NCBI GenBank assembly: GCA_018806985.1 | Contig: JADANN010000309.1 | Coordinates: forward strand, 186,001-250,000 | DNA from: Angiostrongylus vasorum | Lineage: Eukaryota > Nematoda > Chromadorea > Rhabditida > Metastrongylidae | Direction of reading: 5' to 3' | Length of the DNA stretch: 64,000 nt | Shown here: piece by piece, positions 1 to 11,992 of the stretch | Layout of the letters: each line of letters starts with the position of its first letter | Numbering within the stretch: position 1 is the first letter of the stretch | Position numbers and translations under genes: made by a program | The notes under the pieces: model-generated | The model's input: only the letters and a program-made list of their open reading frames with translations | What the model was told of the DNA's origin: nothing | Databases searched by the model: none

Positions 1-122
1 TGCCTATGACTTTTGCTTTTGTGCCTGTCAGTGCGGACAGAAACTTTTTTCAAAGTCAGTGTCAGGTTCTTCCTCCACTTCTCAATCACTTTGACTTTTG
101 ATTTAGTAGCTCGGCTTCTCAG

Positions 123-2881
123 GGAGATGTTTTCGATCGCATACGGACACGAAGTTTTAAGAAAGACGTGGCAGCGATTTTCGGCACTGTAAAAGACGAA
201 GGTACCTATTGGCTACCCTACTACATGAGCCGATATGGTTTTCGCTTCAATCACACCATATCGGCCGAGGATCCGCAAAACAGGGCATTAATAACCAGGG
301 AGCAGTATCGCCAGTCAATGAAGGCGTTCATGCCGTATTTCGGAGGCTCTGCGCTTGTTGAACATGCTCTGCTCCATGCCTATCAATCTGTATCAACTGG
401 TTTTTCACCACAGTGAGTCGTAATTCTAGGTAACGACACCAGGAATTCTTCCCATTCGTGGTTATTTGAAGCAGTTTGGACGTTTTCCTCCGATAAAGTC
501 AACAAGTGAAAAAAAGCTGCCATGCGTTGTACATCACTAAACATCGTAGGCGTTGGCCCATAGAATGACTTTCTAGTATCGATGTATTAAGATAGTATTT
601 TTGCCCTCCTAGAGAAATGTCGTACCAATTTGCTGACCTCATAGGAACGAACGACTTGGTTTGCCTAGGACGTGGGTTGGAACCAACGTTGACCATGTGC
701 ATCGCAGTACACATTTAACCACAATAGTAATATGTACCTCTTTATCAGTTTAATTTTTTGTTTGGGCGATTCATATCCTTGGCAGAGTCTCCTAAACTGA
801 GATGGAGTCCGGCGTTTCCATCAGGTAGCCTAGCTAAGAGTAAACCGATACCAGGGATCCACCACCGTCCTGGTATCAAATTAGTCGCGTGGTGGCAAAT
901 CTCCCTCTTATCCACAAAGGCTGCGACTGCCTATGGTGGTGACGACCTTGGGCAAAATTTGGCTAGTCTTTCCTCAGAACTCCAGGGAACCATAATGGCT
1001 AAACAAGCAAAGCTCTGAAAAGAACGGAAATTGTTCTGTGGTCCCCACAACCAGTGAAAACAGGCCATCCAAGTATCCAAGTAAGTAAGTATGTAAACAA
1101 GTATTGGAGCGAACATTCGAACTGGCGTCAAGCCTCCAGTCTCTCCAGAGCCGGGAAATTGCTCCCAGACTTGTCTGAGATCAGCATGTTCCCTCGAATT
1201 CACGTGGGTCCTCCCTAGCACTAGTATTGCAGAGTGCCAGGGAGGATAGGCTCGACTAGCATTCATCGGCATTCATAAAGAAGACGAAAATCCTCAAACA
1301 ACAGGGGAACTCACACTGAAATGTTGGGAGACCTTCGTGAATGATGGGTGAGAGGAAGCGAATGGGACGCAAAAATGCTAGGATCTCTATGGTAGATTTG
1401 AAGAGGATTCATGTAAAAAGAGTAATCTTGAAATACTTCATTTTAAAAATTGTCCAGTTTAATTCTTGAATTTGTTCTCAATATCTATTTGTTGACATAG
1501 AAAATATCAAATTTGGTTGGTTACTTTTTTTAACCAGTATGGTCTGTTGCCGTTTCGTACAGCACAGTGCCGACACCGTTCGTTTTGTGTTTCAAGAAGT
1601 TTCATGGAGTACGGAAATCTGACCCGATGCCTTACTGGTTTTCCAACCGAGTTTATGCTTTCTGTAGTGAAACTGCAACTCTCAGTGTAGCACGTGAAAA
1701 GGTTGATATTTCTGCTCTCCCAGGGAAAGCCTACGTGATGGCGTTGGACGTTTCCTCGGCGACTATTTCTTCACTTGTAGCCTCATTGAATTCGCTGACA
1801 TAATAGCAGATAATGTTTACGGTCCCGTATATATGTATTATTTCACTATGAGGTCAACGGCAAACCCGTGGCCAAAATGGATGGGTGTAATGCACGGCTA
1901 TGAGATTGAGTATGCGTTCGGACAACCGCTTTCCAGGCCATCACTTTACGAGAAGAACTACCTCGGAACCGAGCAGCGCTTTTCTGAGTTCATCATGAAA
2001 TTATGGATAGATTTTGCAAATACTGGGTGTGTGCAAATGATATCTTATATCTGTCTAAGATGGAAAAGCTGTCAAAAATTACCTTCGTCATGTTTATTGC
2101 AGAACTCCAGCAACATACTGGCCAAAATATAACCGAATCGATCGACAAGCTCTGGAGCTCGGCGAAGAGTCAACGAAAGGCGACCATCGAATCATGGTTG
2201 ATGTCCATGGATCATACTGTAGACTGATCGACGAGGCAAAAACTGTAGCCGGCCAAGGTACTACTCATAGTCGAGGAGGTTACTACACGAGTACTTGTCG
2301 TTGCTGATGTTCATTACCGAAGTAGCTGTGTAGGATTTGTGTCTCATGAAGCACAAGCGTTTTTTACTAGAGTGGGGGTGGTGGTCAAAAGAAGCGCTTC
2401 GTCGTGCGGAATCCAGGTGGCGCGTTTTAGAACAGAATAATTCACGAAGGACGCCATTTAAAAGATATTGTTACTCCTTATGTCAAAGAACATTTTAGTG
2501 AAATGTAGTTGAATTTTTTTCTAGAACATGTTCAGTATTCTATAAGGATATCCACTTAATTATTCGACGACCTCCGGCTCATCGACGACCAGTCAGCTCT
2601 TTAATAAACTACCACACGATCCGCTTCATCTTTAGCGCGCTTCGGAGAAGTTTTTTGCATTTTTTTCAAAAATTTTGCACATTATTTGGAGTTATGGTGT
2701 GTTGCACACGCAAGAGATCTGAAGAATGAAGTTTCGCTTTGCCGCTCCCAAGGGTCTTCATGAATGTTCTGAGGTGCTATATATCTTACTTTATAAAACT
2801 GCTTCTTTCTGAACAGAATCGACATCGCGACGCGACCACTCATTTCATGAACCTATGAGGAGCTGTTTTGTTACATGGTAG
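123..2881 (+). CDS. Acetylcholinesterase, 3' end of gene (four last exons)
   Basis: The enzyme hydrolyses acetylcholine at synapses. Exons read 123-412, 1724-2026, 2103-2257 and 2817-2881 (TAG); all join in phase and give about 270 residues, with the 5' part outside the window. Exon 1 holds VKDEGTYW, where the Glu matches the triad Glu of cholinesterases, and a possible N-glycosylation site in FNHTIS. Exon 2 holds [14 protein letters not shown] with the triad His. The catalytic Ser lies upstream, outside the window. Exon 3 ([18 protein letters not shown]) ends the catalytic domain as in nematode ACE-1/ACE-2. Exon 4 encodes a short tail with a Cys five residues from the stop, in line with tailed oligomerising forms, but it is recognised only from splice signals and phase. 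The two-gene paralogy (ace-1 or ace-2) cannot be settled here. Domain call is sure; the last exon is likely. Confidence 0.9.
757..1090 (+). repeat. Family C short interspersed repeat, in acetylcholinesterase intron
   Basis: It matches the copies at 18788, 34410, 44385, 54705 and 57810 (block ggagtccggcgtttccatcagg, then ccaccaccgtcctggtatcaa). It is truncated at the 5' end. The 3' end is a degenerate tail of CAAGTAT units. It lies in the intron 413-1723. Confidence 0.75.
1095..1425 (+). repeat. Family D SINE-like copy, head lost
   Basis: It contains the shared core (aattgctcccagacttgtctg) and the family D 3' half, ending in ggattcatgtaaaaag as in the copies at 14950, 20190 and 62850. It directly follows the family C copy inside the same intron. 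Confidence 0.6.
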
Positions 2882-3290
2882 TAACCCACCTAACGCGGAA
2901 GACGGAACGAGTATATGAGGAGTATCTTACTAAACTGCTATTCTCTCTTTCTTACTTTTTTTTCTCGCAATACAACACTTCACTTTTCGTTATCATCGAC
3001 GAGAGCTATGGAAATGTAACAGATTTACTTTTCATAAAGAGATTCGTTTACCCATGTTTGACGGACACATTGTGGAGTGAACAACACGCCTCGGCTGGCA
3101 GTCTCTTAGTTCACCCTTCCATTCGCCTTCTGTTCAACAAAGGTTTCTTCAAGTGGCAGTAGTTTTCTCACAAAACTAAACGTTCCTGCTGATCCATTGT
3201 TGTTGTTGAGGTGCTGTTCTTCACTTATGGTGAGCAGAATAATCGTGAACTACCTATACAAAGCATAAAAAATGTGATTGTGTGCGGTAT
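2882..3290. other. No recognised feature
   Basis: Downstream flank of the acetylcholinesterase gene. A 95-codon open frame (2875-3162, +) overlaps the stop codon region but has no recognisable domain. I see no clear AATAAA signal. Confidence 0.4.
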
Positions 3291-3725
3291 AACTTATCTC
3301 ACATTCAACCTTACTATTGGTAACATTGCTAGAGTTCAGAAGCGGACAGAGAAAAAAAAGTGACGAGGCGAGGGAGATATTCGGGATCCTGTTTACCGTT
3401 TGTGGCAGCACACAAAGAAGTGAAGTTACATTACTCGTGGACGCAAGAAATCAAACAGTTTCCTTTCCTATAAGACAAAGTGTCTTGTGCCCAGAAAAAG
3501 CGTCTTTATCACCGGGCAATCACTGTTATCAACAGCCATCATCCTATGTAAATGAGCATCGCTGGGTGAGATTACCTCATTCGTGAGATGCTCCACTAAA
3601 GAAGATCGGGCTCGATACAAAGACGAAGACACTACATCGCGAAGACGAACGACTGTGAACCATCGACTTGGATCATCGTCTCTGATGGAGACGAAGATGT
3701 CGAAACGTTAGCCGAGTAAGGATTG
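3290..3725 (+). mobile_element. Penelope-like terminal repeat remnant
   Basis: The stretch from about 3540 matches 52180-52370 (cgctgggtgag, then a ctcattcg block, then tgtgaaccatcgacttggatcat) and ends in a hammerhead-like motif followed by CGTTAGCCGAGTAAG. The same ending occurs near 24570. The 5' boundary is uncertain. Confidence 0.5.
3670..3716 (+). ncRNA. Hammerhead ribozyme motif, partly decayed
   Basis: The core reads CTGATGG (3682-3688), a helix GAC/GTC, then GAAACGTT (3702-3709). The consensus CTGANGA has an inserted or changed G. Helix I is weak (GTCT against AGCC). It is a relative of the better copy at 24531. Confidence 0.5.
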
Positions 3726-4602
3726 TTTATGATCTTCATGTAAAGTTATCAAAGAAAGAATACGTGTTTCTTTTTTATGCGTTCATTTCAGGATGACGAA
3801 TGTGGACTGAATTTGTCTGTTGTTCCTATTGTTCTGTCTCCTCTCTTAGATTAGGTGTTTCCACTGAGTGGAAGTTGAACAGCTACCATTTGAGAAAAAT
3901 TAGAAGCGGTCATTTCAAGAGTGAAATATGGATTAGGGGGATCGGGAATCTCAGTGGTTAGAGATGCAGTGCACACATTGTCACAGGTTCAACAATGGTC
4001 AAAACCGATGAAAACTGCTATCATCCACCACGGTGATCGCCGATTTCGTAAGAGAATTGTCTGCAAGAAAATTCATCCGATCCGCAAATGCCGAAAATGT
4101 CCAAAATGAATTGGCTCAACCAGTTGATGAAGAGAGTGAAGTGCTCAAGTGACAGATGAGTTAACACAGAAATCCGAAGTTTCGTGGATGACAGGTATGA
4201 AGCAACGAACCTAATGAAAGATGTCCTGGAATACGCACATGTATGATGTTGGAGAGCATAGATATAAAAAAGATGTTCATTGTCTATTTAATGGTTGGAC
4301 CTTGTACGCTTCACTTACACACAAGAAGACGAATTTGTTCTAAGGTTGTCAGGATGTGAAGTTGGATGTCAGTGGAGGAGAACGTATCCGATCTTACTGA
4401 TAAACTTGTCCGGAAAGGCTACACCAAATTAATCCAATCCGCAACGTTGATCCGGCATTGATCTATCCCAAGGATTCCACCATGTATTCTGGTTGAATGC
4501 ATATTTTTTCACGATCATTTCAACCGGCATTGAGCAGCAGTTGTTCACACGGTGGTGTTTTTTGAGCTATTTGATTTGCTACTATTCGGGTATTTACTAA
4601 GG
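3726..4602. other. Non-coding, one tRNA-like segment near 3944-4000
   Basis: The segment around 3950-4000 has an A-box-like tctcagtggttagag and a B-box-like aggttcaacaa. It cannot fold as a full tRNA by eye and is probably a SINE head fragment. Nothing else is recognised. Confidence 0.3.
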
Positions 4603-4880
4603 ACGCGTGTGGCGCAGTGGTCGGAGGCGCCCTGCAGCAACACGTGGAATCGATTCCCGCGTCCGTGACCCACCAAGCCCTCCATCCTTCCGGGGTGGGC
4701 AAATTGGTACTAGACTTGTCTCTGGGAGGATATCAGCATTGGCTCGATACATCGGTAGGCCACCGGGAGTCATTGTAAAGGCCATATATAGATTGCCTTC
4801 AAACGATGCTTAATGATGTCGAATGCATGGCGCATCCCTCAGGGGATTGATCGACGCCGGGAGCTTTATCCTTTTTTTTA
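4603..4880 (+). mobile_element. Family A SINE
   Basis: The tRNA-like head starts gcgtgtggcgcagtggtcgg (A box) with B-box-like gaatcgattcc. Then follow the core aaattggtactagacttgtct, the block gataccatcggtaggccacc-like, and the tail ctttatcctttt. It is near full length. Confidence 0.85.
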
Positions 4881-5589
4881 TCCAGGTATTTACTGTGATC
4901 ATGTGTCGATTTTCCCTGTATTCTTTTTTTATGTTTGCTTTCGTTGTCTTGTTTTAAACAAAAAATTCGTCGTTGCCAATTTGATGCTTGCTCATCTGAG
5001 AATTCAGCTGACTGTTGGATCTTCCCTATTGACTTTCATGTAATTGCAGCAATTTAATCGCGCTTAACCGTCCTAGTTTCTTAAGAATTAAAGCTATTGA
5101 TTGAACTCAGGAATCATTTGCTTTCGATGGATCGGCCTTTCGTGTTTTTTTTTGACTGTGAAACTTCACTGGAGTAAAAAATCGGCAAATGTGATCTCAT
5201 AGAGGAAGAAGAATCATCAAGCGTATGCAACATAAGCGCGAGTGCAATGAATTTGAGTGAAGAAGTTATTTCTGAACAGGAAAAGAAAATACTGTGGGCC
5301 TAAATGATGTTGTTTTTTGCACGATCTTCGATAACTTTGCATAGCAGGTTAACCCTCTGCTCAGCGATTTTAGCACCGTTATTCGAGCACTGTCGATGAG
5401 TTGGGAAATTGCGTTGTCGAAAGTCCAGAGAAAAACAAACACCAATCTCTCACGTCATTTCATGAACGTGGTAGACATAGTAACTACACTCGAAGGGCTC
5501 ACATCCCACAGGTTTTCCCACTAAGCACAAATATCTATGTTTCCTAAGAAAAATTTTTTTGTCATGGCTTTTTGCGGAGAAGGTGTACG

Positions 5590-5790
5590 GGGTGATTTCA
5601 GTATCGGAGTGCCGGGCGCGTCGTACGCAATCTGAGCCGGCGGCCCCAGGGCTCAACGTCGCCGGCTCGACACCCGTCAGCGCCTTCGTGTGCGTCGTCC
5701 TGCTTGGGGCCGTCCGAGCGCTGGTGACCGTCGAACAGCTGCCACAGATGTGGTGAGCCGTCAGATCTTCACTGTTGTCTTCTATGAGTG
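5590..5790. other. GC-rich block, possible diverged repeat
   Basis: A GC- and CpG-rich tract in an AT-rich surrounding. It shares pieces with 13540-13720 (ggggccg, ccgtcgaacagctg against ccgtcgaacatctg, then cttttttctt). A 65-codon frame runs through it without a recognised domain. It may be a dispersed element or an old exon. Confidence 0.35.
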
Positions 5791-6293
5791 CCTTTTTTCT
5801 TTAATTTTTCACATCTCGGATCATTTCACTTCATGTAGGCTGTATAAACTTAAAATCTCCACAGATATCCTAGCCGGACACTTTCACTTCTATCGTATTC
5901 TCTTTTGGGTCTAGTGATCGATAATGATAAAGTTTTCATGTTGTTATACATGAATTGTTTAAAAAACTGCGATCATTCAGGTCGTTTCAGTTGTTAGTGT
6001 GGTCTCTGTGGCGGCAAGCTTGATATGTTGGCTATAGATTCATTCAGATAAATTGTTTCATTAAAGAACAGCTTACATTTACACTGTATATCTGAATAAA
6101 TTGTGTTGTTCCTATGAGGTACTACTGGCGTTTAGCCTTTGAATAGGGCAGTCCAATCGTTGTTGTGCCTGACTAGATTTTTTAGGCAACTGACACTCTT
6201 TGTCGGAAGTAAATTCGCCGGAAATACGGTAATACAGTAAGTAGGCTTAAGATACAATTAATACATACGCTATGAAGAAAGTTCCATAAGGAA

Positions 6294-6562
6294 TACATGT
6301 GGTGCAGTGGTCGGAAGCGCTCAGCAACACATGTGGGATCGATCCTTGCGCCTATGGCCCACCAAGCCTTCCATTCCCTCCAGGGTCGGCAAATTGGTAC
6401 CAGTCCTCTCTGAGAGGACGAGCAGCACTGGCTCGATACATCGGTAGGCCACCACGAGTCATAGTAGAAGCTAGATATGCATTCAGTCACCTCCAAACGA
6501 TGCTTAACGAAGCCGAATGCATTGCGCATTCCTCAGGGATTGATCAACGCTGAGATGTTTTT
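6294..6562 (+). mobile_element. Family A SINE
   Basis: Head acatgtggtgcagtggtcgg, core aaattggtaccag with a mutated cctctct in place of acttgtct, then the usual 3' half and the end aacgctgagatgtttttt. Near full length with a decayed tail. Confidence 0.85.
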
Positions 6563-7041
6563 TTATGAAGAAAATTAATTGTAGTAATTATTGAGAAATG
6601 ACCTAGCCATAGAGTTAAAAGAACTTGTGATTTTTAATGAGTTGGTGCAAACGTCGAAGTTTCCTTGACATACCAGAATTCGGTCAACTAAAAAAACTAT
6701 AATGTTTCAGTTGCTATATTTGATGCCAAGAGAAACAGTGGTGATGATAGGATCCAAGAGTGAGATAGAACAGGCATCGTCCGAGCCGTGGAGAAAAAGA
6801 TAATCATAGATCTATCCTCTGGTCAGCGAACCACTTCTGCTATAGTCAACCCTGAGCCGTTATGCATTTCCAGTTACGGGTCATCAATTCGGCTCGGTTA
6901 GTATTCTGTCATCAACAAGTGTCTCCGCACTATTGCATTTTGGATTCAGATAAAATCGGCAGATGGGGTACGGCATAGTCTGTGTTGAGGGGGCATCGAA
7001 ATTGCGGCGATATCGGTGTTGTTTGTTTTTTTTACCTATCG
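6563..7041. other. No recognised feature
   Basis: AT-rich sequence between two family A SINEs. I see no coding frame of note. Confidence 0.4.
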
Positions 7042-7313
7042 GGGCGCGTGTGACGCAGCGGTCGGAGGCGCCTTGCTACACACAAGTGGAATTGGTCCCC
7101 GCGCCCATGGCCCACTAAAGCTCCCATCCCTCCGGGGTCTGCAAATTGGTACCAAACTTGTCTGGTAGGATAGCAGCACTGGCTCTACACATCGGTAGGC
7201 CACCATGAGCCATTGTAAAGGCTTGATGTGCATCCCTTGAAACGATGCTTAATGAAGTCGTGTGCATGCTGCACCCTCAGGGGATTGATCAACGCCGAGA
7301 GCTTTTTTTTATC
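7042..7313 (+). mobile_element. Family A SINE
   Basis: Full-length copy: head gcgcgtgtgacgcagcggtcgg, core aaattggtaccaaacttgtc, 3' half with aacgatgcttaatgaagtc, and the end gccgagagctttttttta. Confidence 0.85.
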
Positions 7314-7830
7314 GGGTTGCTCTAGAGGAGATGTGGGAGAAATATTGAATTTCATCCTCATTGGTGCTTGCTGTGTTTCTCGAAATCCTGAGAATGCTTT
7401 TTGAATTTTGATTCCAAAAGACAGAAAAATCAGAAGCAGCGGTCGGCATCCATGACACTATATGATACTTTCATCGAACTACCAGTACAATCAGCTTAAA
7501 CATCAACGAACAACAGACTAATACGAAACGTTCAGAAGTTTTATAACTGCAGACTCCTCGTTCTCCAAGGCGAGGTTTAACTCTACTGGTCCGTTTCATA
7601 TGTGACATCGATCAATGTATTTCATTCAGGAAAAGATGTGTTCTTTGTTGAGTTTCTCAACAAAGGCCGTGAATCATCCTTGCTTGAAATGGTGTTGGGT
7701 GGAGCCAGCATCGAAACTACCAAGAATAGGTACAGCAAAACATTTCTCGGAAAGCTTTAACAAAAGCGGTTATCGTTAGCCTGAACAATTGAAATAAGAA
7801 GTGAATAACATAGACTAAAGCTCTATGGTT
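7314..7830. other. No recognised feature
   Basis: Non-coding, AT-rich. A short inverted pair (gttgagtttctcaacaaagg, 7647-7666) is the only structure noticed. Confidence 0.35.
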
Positions 7831-7990
7831 TTAACTTCAATGATGCTGAGATATTTGCAAAACTCCGGACCACAGGTGTCTTCGGTGAGGAACGAACGCG
7901 TTATTACCCTTTCCAGGGGCTAACGCCTTTACCACTACACCGTGCCGGTCCTTCACTTCGCTTGTCTCTCAGCTAGTTCTATCGATCAGT
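7830..7990 (-). mobile_element. Family B SINE-like element
   Basis: Reads tgatgctgagatatttgcaa on the plus strand, then the complement of a tRNA-like head (gttagcccc, gttcgttcc region) and gtctctcagctagttctatcg. The tRNA-like strand is minus. Confidence 0.7.
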
Positions 7991-8024
7991 GCCATCAGCA
8001 ACCCTGATTATCACACGTGATTTA

Positions 8025-8330
8025 ATGCTTTGTTTCAAAATGATTTTTTTGGCCTGGATGGGTCTCGCTCGCGACCCCACGTGAACAACCGGTGGGCAGT
8101 CCCACTCGTAACAGCACGGTGAGTAGTCTTTTTGATTAGTATGGAGTTTATTTATATGTTTAGTCTTCATTAATACTATAGGTATTTCACTGAATATAAG
8201 GCTATTGTTACATAAAATACTGGGCTCTGGGGAAGGCGAAATCTTCGAAACATCAGCCATCGACCACCAACAACAACAACAACAGGAACAACAATAGCAT
8301 CGACGACAACAACAGCGACAACGAAATGTT
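8025..8330 (+). mobile_element. Possible Penelope-like terminal remnant, then AAC repeats
   Basis: 8228-8258 reads ctctggggaaggcgaaatcttcgaaacatcagcc, laid out like the hammerhead motifs elsewhere but with core positions mutated; shown here in outline only. It is followed by a run of AAC/ACA triplets (8262-8325). Confidence 0.35.
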
Positions 8331-8339
8331 ATACCAACC

Positions 8340-10490
8340 TCGCATCAGCTCAAGAAGATCAATTCATAAGAACATATAAATAGAAGTTAATATCGTTGTA
8401 GAATGGTGATGCCTGGTTGCGAATTTTTTTGTACAGCTCAGAAGAAGCTTTGCACACTGAGTGATGACACTCTCCGTCCACGGCTTCCATGGCTCCTTCT
8501 ATCTCAACCGAGACAAAACCTTTCTCTAAGTCACTGATAGCGGGAGTCTTGAATTGTAAAAGGTAGCATACGAAAAATCGAGCCAGTGTGTTTATGAGGA
8601 CTGGCGGAAGGTTCTTCAAGTATTCAGATCCTATCCTGTCCGACCCTGGTGCTGTTCGAACGAAACAGCATGTCGGATTTCGGAAGGGAGAGCCGGTGGT
8701 ACAACATATCCGTCCTCCTTTATTTCATATGACGGAAGGTGGATGTGGCTATCGAAGAAATCTGAGTAGTAATCGTGAATGATTTTCTCCATTGCCTTTC
8801 TGAACGCTGTAACTGTTCCGTCTAGGGCGTCGGAGTGCAATCATGTTGGTCTCGTAATTGGCGAAGCTTCGGTGGCCTTTGCGAATGCTTTTTCCAGCCT
8901 CTACAGCTTTGACCATAATTGCTGCTGTTCTCTTTTTAAGATCTTCTTTTATCACCTGTCTGCTTTGTTTTGCAAACTCGAACGTAGTTGGCAGCTGGCT
9001 GGAACTCGTATGACTCCACGTTGACGTTTCAGCTTGGATGTTTCTGGAGACAGACCTCTCTTCTATATTCTCGAATTCTCAGCTTTCATAGCGATAACAT
9101 GAAGTTACTGACTAGGCCAGTCATATTCCCTGTCAATATCATCAATGATGGCGTTTTCCCAAGATCCGACTAATGCTCTGAATAAATCCCGGTTTATAGT
9201 GGTTTTAGAACTTCGTTTTTTGAACTTGGTGTCTTTCTCTCCTTTCTGGTAGAATTGGAATCTCACAAGAAGGAGGTGGTGGTTTGATTTCGTGTAGAGT
9301 TTTGGAACGGCAGCGAAATCGCTTATGTAAAAACCTTCAATTTGCAATGATATGTTCTATCCCGTGACAGTACCGTCCATTGGAGAACTCCCTTGTCCTG
9401 CGTTGAGAGTGGGACTTCTGGAATTGTGAGTTGCTACTAATGGTCTTGATCGATCGCTATGATACACTGAGACAGCCGCTCACATTTCTGGTCCACTTTA
9501 ATCCATGGGTCCCAACGTGACGTTCAGACGTCCTTTTGTTCAGATGTTTTTTCTGGTCTTAGTCTCAGAGTCCGAATGTCTAATGATGACCTTGAAGAAT
9601 GTATGGTCTTCTCTGCAGAACTTCTCCAAGTCCATATGGAACGCTTCGACTTCTTCTTCAGTCATAGTTTGACGTCTGCGCGTAAACGAAGAAGATTGTC
9701 AAAAGCCGGTATTGATCCACATCTTTCTAATCGCAACCGTCCGATTCGGGTTGTTAGTTGTTGGAATGAGTCTGTGTTCATGGCGAAACTCCTGTTGACA
9801 AGAACACCGACACCGCCTACTCCTCTGCTGTAACATGTTCCGAGGAATAGCTTTTTCTCCGGTGTCATAAACAGCGTTGAACGGATGACGTCTTCTAGTC
9901 TCAGCTAGTCGGATGACATCAACTTAATCCTTCTTGCCTACATGATTAAACCTTCTATCGAGCACTAAGATGCAAGTGTTTGTGCGTTGTAGTTAGAGAT
10001 CAAGAGTCCTTTATGATTTAGGCACTCTAGAGTGACCCCGAGATTTTAGCAACCTCTCCATAGTCGTCCCTATCTAGCGCTGCTATTTCGAGGGCTTTTT
10101 CATTGTCAGGTGAATGAAGCCAACTTATTCTATTGTGCTTTGGATTTAGTACTCAAATATCCGAAGGCTGGAGCGGTACAAACTAACGGGAAGCTTGCTA
10201 CTCTCTCCCAGATTAGATGAGGAGTTTATTTATTAAGGGCGACTCCCAACGGTCTCCCCATATACTTCCCTGTCACTTGATTGTAGCCTTTTGGTCGAAG
10301 TGACTGTAAAATACAATCCGCATAAACGAGAACACACACGCGCGTGAATGAATACGTCTTCGTAAACACAGAAGTTATGTGTAAAATTGGCGTAGCAAAA
10401 AGATGGTCTCCATCCCCAGGATCTACCTGTCTCTCAGGGAACAATAAAGCAACTTCTGATTCACGGTTAACCCCCCTGCCTTTCACATGG
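8340..10490 (-). mobile_element. RTE-like LINE, defective copy 1
   Basis: Read on the minus strand, the pieces follow the order of an RTE-type protein. Endonuclease parts lie at 9868-9662 and 9347-9105, the linker at 8955-8749, and the start of the reverse transcriptase at 8840-8359 (PPVLINTLARFF, then a palm piece DLEKGFVSVEIEGAMEA). The reverse transcriptase has an internal deletion between YLLQFKTP and DLEKGF, and the copy stops before the catalytic FADD box, so it cannot be active. 10490-9990 matches the 5' untranslated part of copy 2 at 23010-23480. Several frame breaks are present. The clade call is from pattern recognition of the protein. Confidence 0.8.
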
Positions 10491-11925
10491 GAACGCGCCT
10501 TGGTGCATCGCGAATAACCGGCATGAGATCTTTCTGGGAAGGAGATACGTAAGGCAGATCTCTACCATTTCTACATAAATTAGTTCTTTCTTGCCTTCTA
10601 ATAAGGGTATTAAAAGCAGATTGTAATAAGCCGATGAATGGGTGAACTACGGACCAACGAGTAAGGTGCGCTGAAAGGACGGGTTGATAGAGACTGTTGT
10701 TCACATTCAAAAGCAAAATGTAGGCGCACCGGTCGAATCAGTATAAAACGGAACTACAGAGGAAAGAACTGTGAAATAAAAGTGGTTTGTTAATCGTTCA
10801 GCATTCGTATCACATAGTCAGTCTATTAAGAGAACGTTGTAATCTGCATGTGTTAGAAGGTTCCATGAATAATCCGAAGATCTTCTAGACCAGTAAGTAG
10901 AGACATGTGATATGGTGTCATGATGAAAAAGAGTGCGAAATCGATTGGCGTTCTAGTAGCTTTGCTTTAGCAGTTTACTTCAGATCATCCATTTCCGAGT
11001 TCTATCTAGTTCGCTGACCCTTCATAAAACAAGTGCTTAATCCTAACATGTAAAAACAACCACCTTCTTAGGGTGGGGCCGAGCTTTAAGGTATGTGGAA
11101 CTTCCGTCGCCTTAACTCTATTAATTCGTCGAAACACTCATGTGAATGACTACTCATTCGTCTTCAAATACTATCCATTATAAAATGGCACTTTTCCTTT
11201 CGCAAGTCTGTAGACATTAACAAGTCACTACACGAACACCATGCATATTTTAGTAGTTGCTACCAGCAAAGTGCACTTTACACCCCCCTTAGAAAAAACC
11301 GTGTCATGACAAACACTACCTTATTGCTCTTCCCACTGAGGGCTTCATAATCACATCGAGTCAGATCGATTGGAGTAGAGCATCGAAAGAATGAGGTGAC
11401 TCATCCAATACTACGTGGAGACAGGGGAGTGTTCTTTGCTGATTGCCCCTCCATGGTTATCTCTTTTCATAGTGATATCATCCTGCAGAATCGCTGGTTG
11501 GCACTGTTCCCTGAAAATGAAGAATAGTAGGGCATTCGGTCTTTGCATTGTTAGACCTAAACATCTAGGGAGCCTGTTGTATTCACCAAGACACTTGTCC
11601 GCTTCTCCCACGCTTCTCATTAAAGATCAAATTTCTCAGTCAATGGAAATCAACTGTATCGTACTGTTGAACTAGGCACATCACAGAAAAAAATCGAGAA
11701 GTATCGCTCAATCCACCTACGACTCATCGTCGACTACTTCTTTATTCAGGTGATCCTCAGGATTGACAAAAGCCGGCGAAATGAGCTGCTATACGATGAG
11801 CAAGAAATGCCTCAGGGAATTATTCAACACCATGCATCATATGGTAGGGACAGCAAGCACAACAGCAAGGAATCTTGAAGATCCGTGTAATCGACATTAA
11901 GGAGGCCTTCGAGTGAATTAAGACG
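10491..11925. other. No recognised feature
   Basis: Short open frames on both strands, none with a recognisable domain, and no dispersed family that I could match. Confidence 0.35.
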
Positions 11926-11927
11926 GA

Positions 11928-11992
11928 AGTTATATTTCACAATATACCCTGCCATTAGAAAGAGTAGGCAGTAAATAAAAAAGGTTAAAATT
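11928..11992 (+). repeat. Family B 3' end fragment
   Basis: The block atatttcacaatataccctg, then gtaggcagtaaataaaaaagg, matches the 3' end of the foldback copy at 33080-33130. Confidence 0.6.

Noticed and set aside
4603..4680. tRNA gene in the plus strand (A and B boxes present)
   Set aside because: The same head occurs in at least 15 copies followed by the same 200-bp body, and it does not close an acceptor stem. It is a SINE head, not a tRNA gene. The same holds for the other tRNA-like heads.
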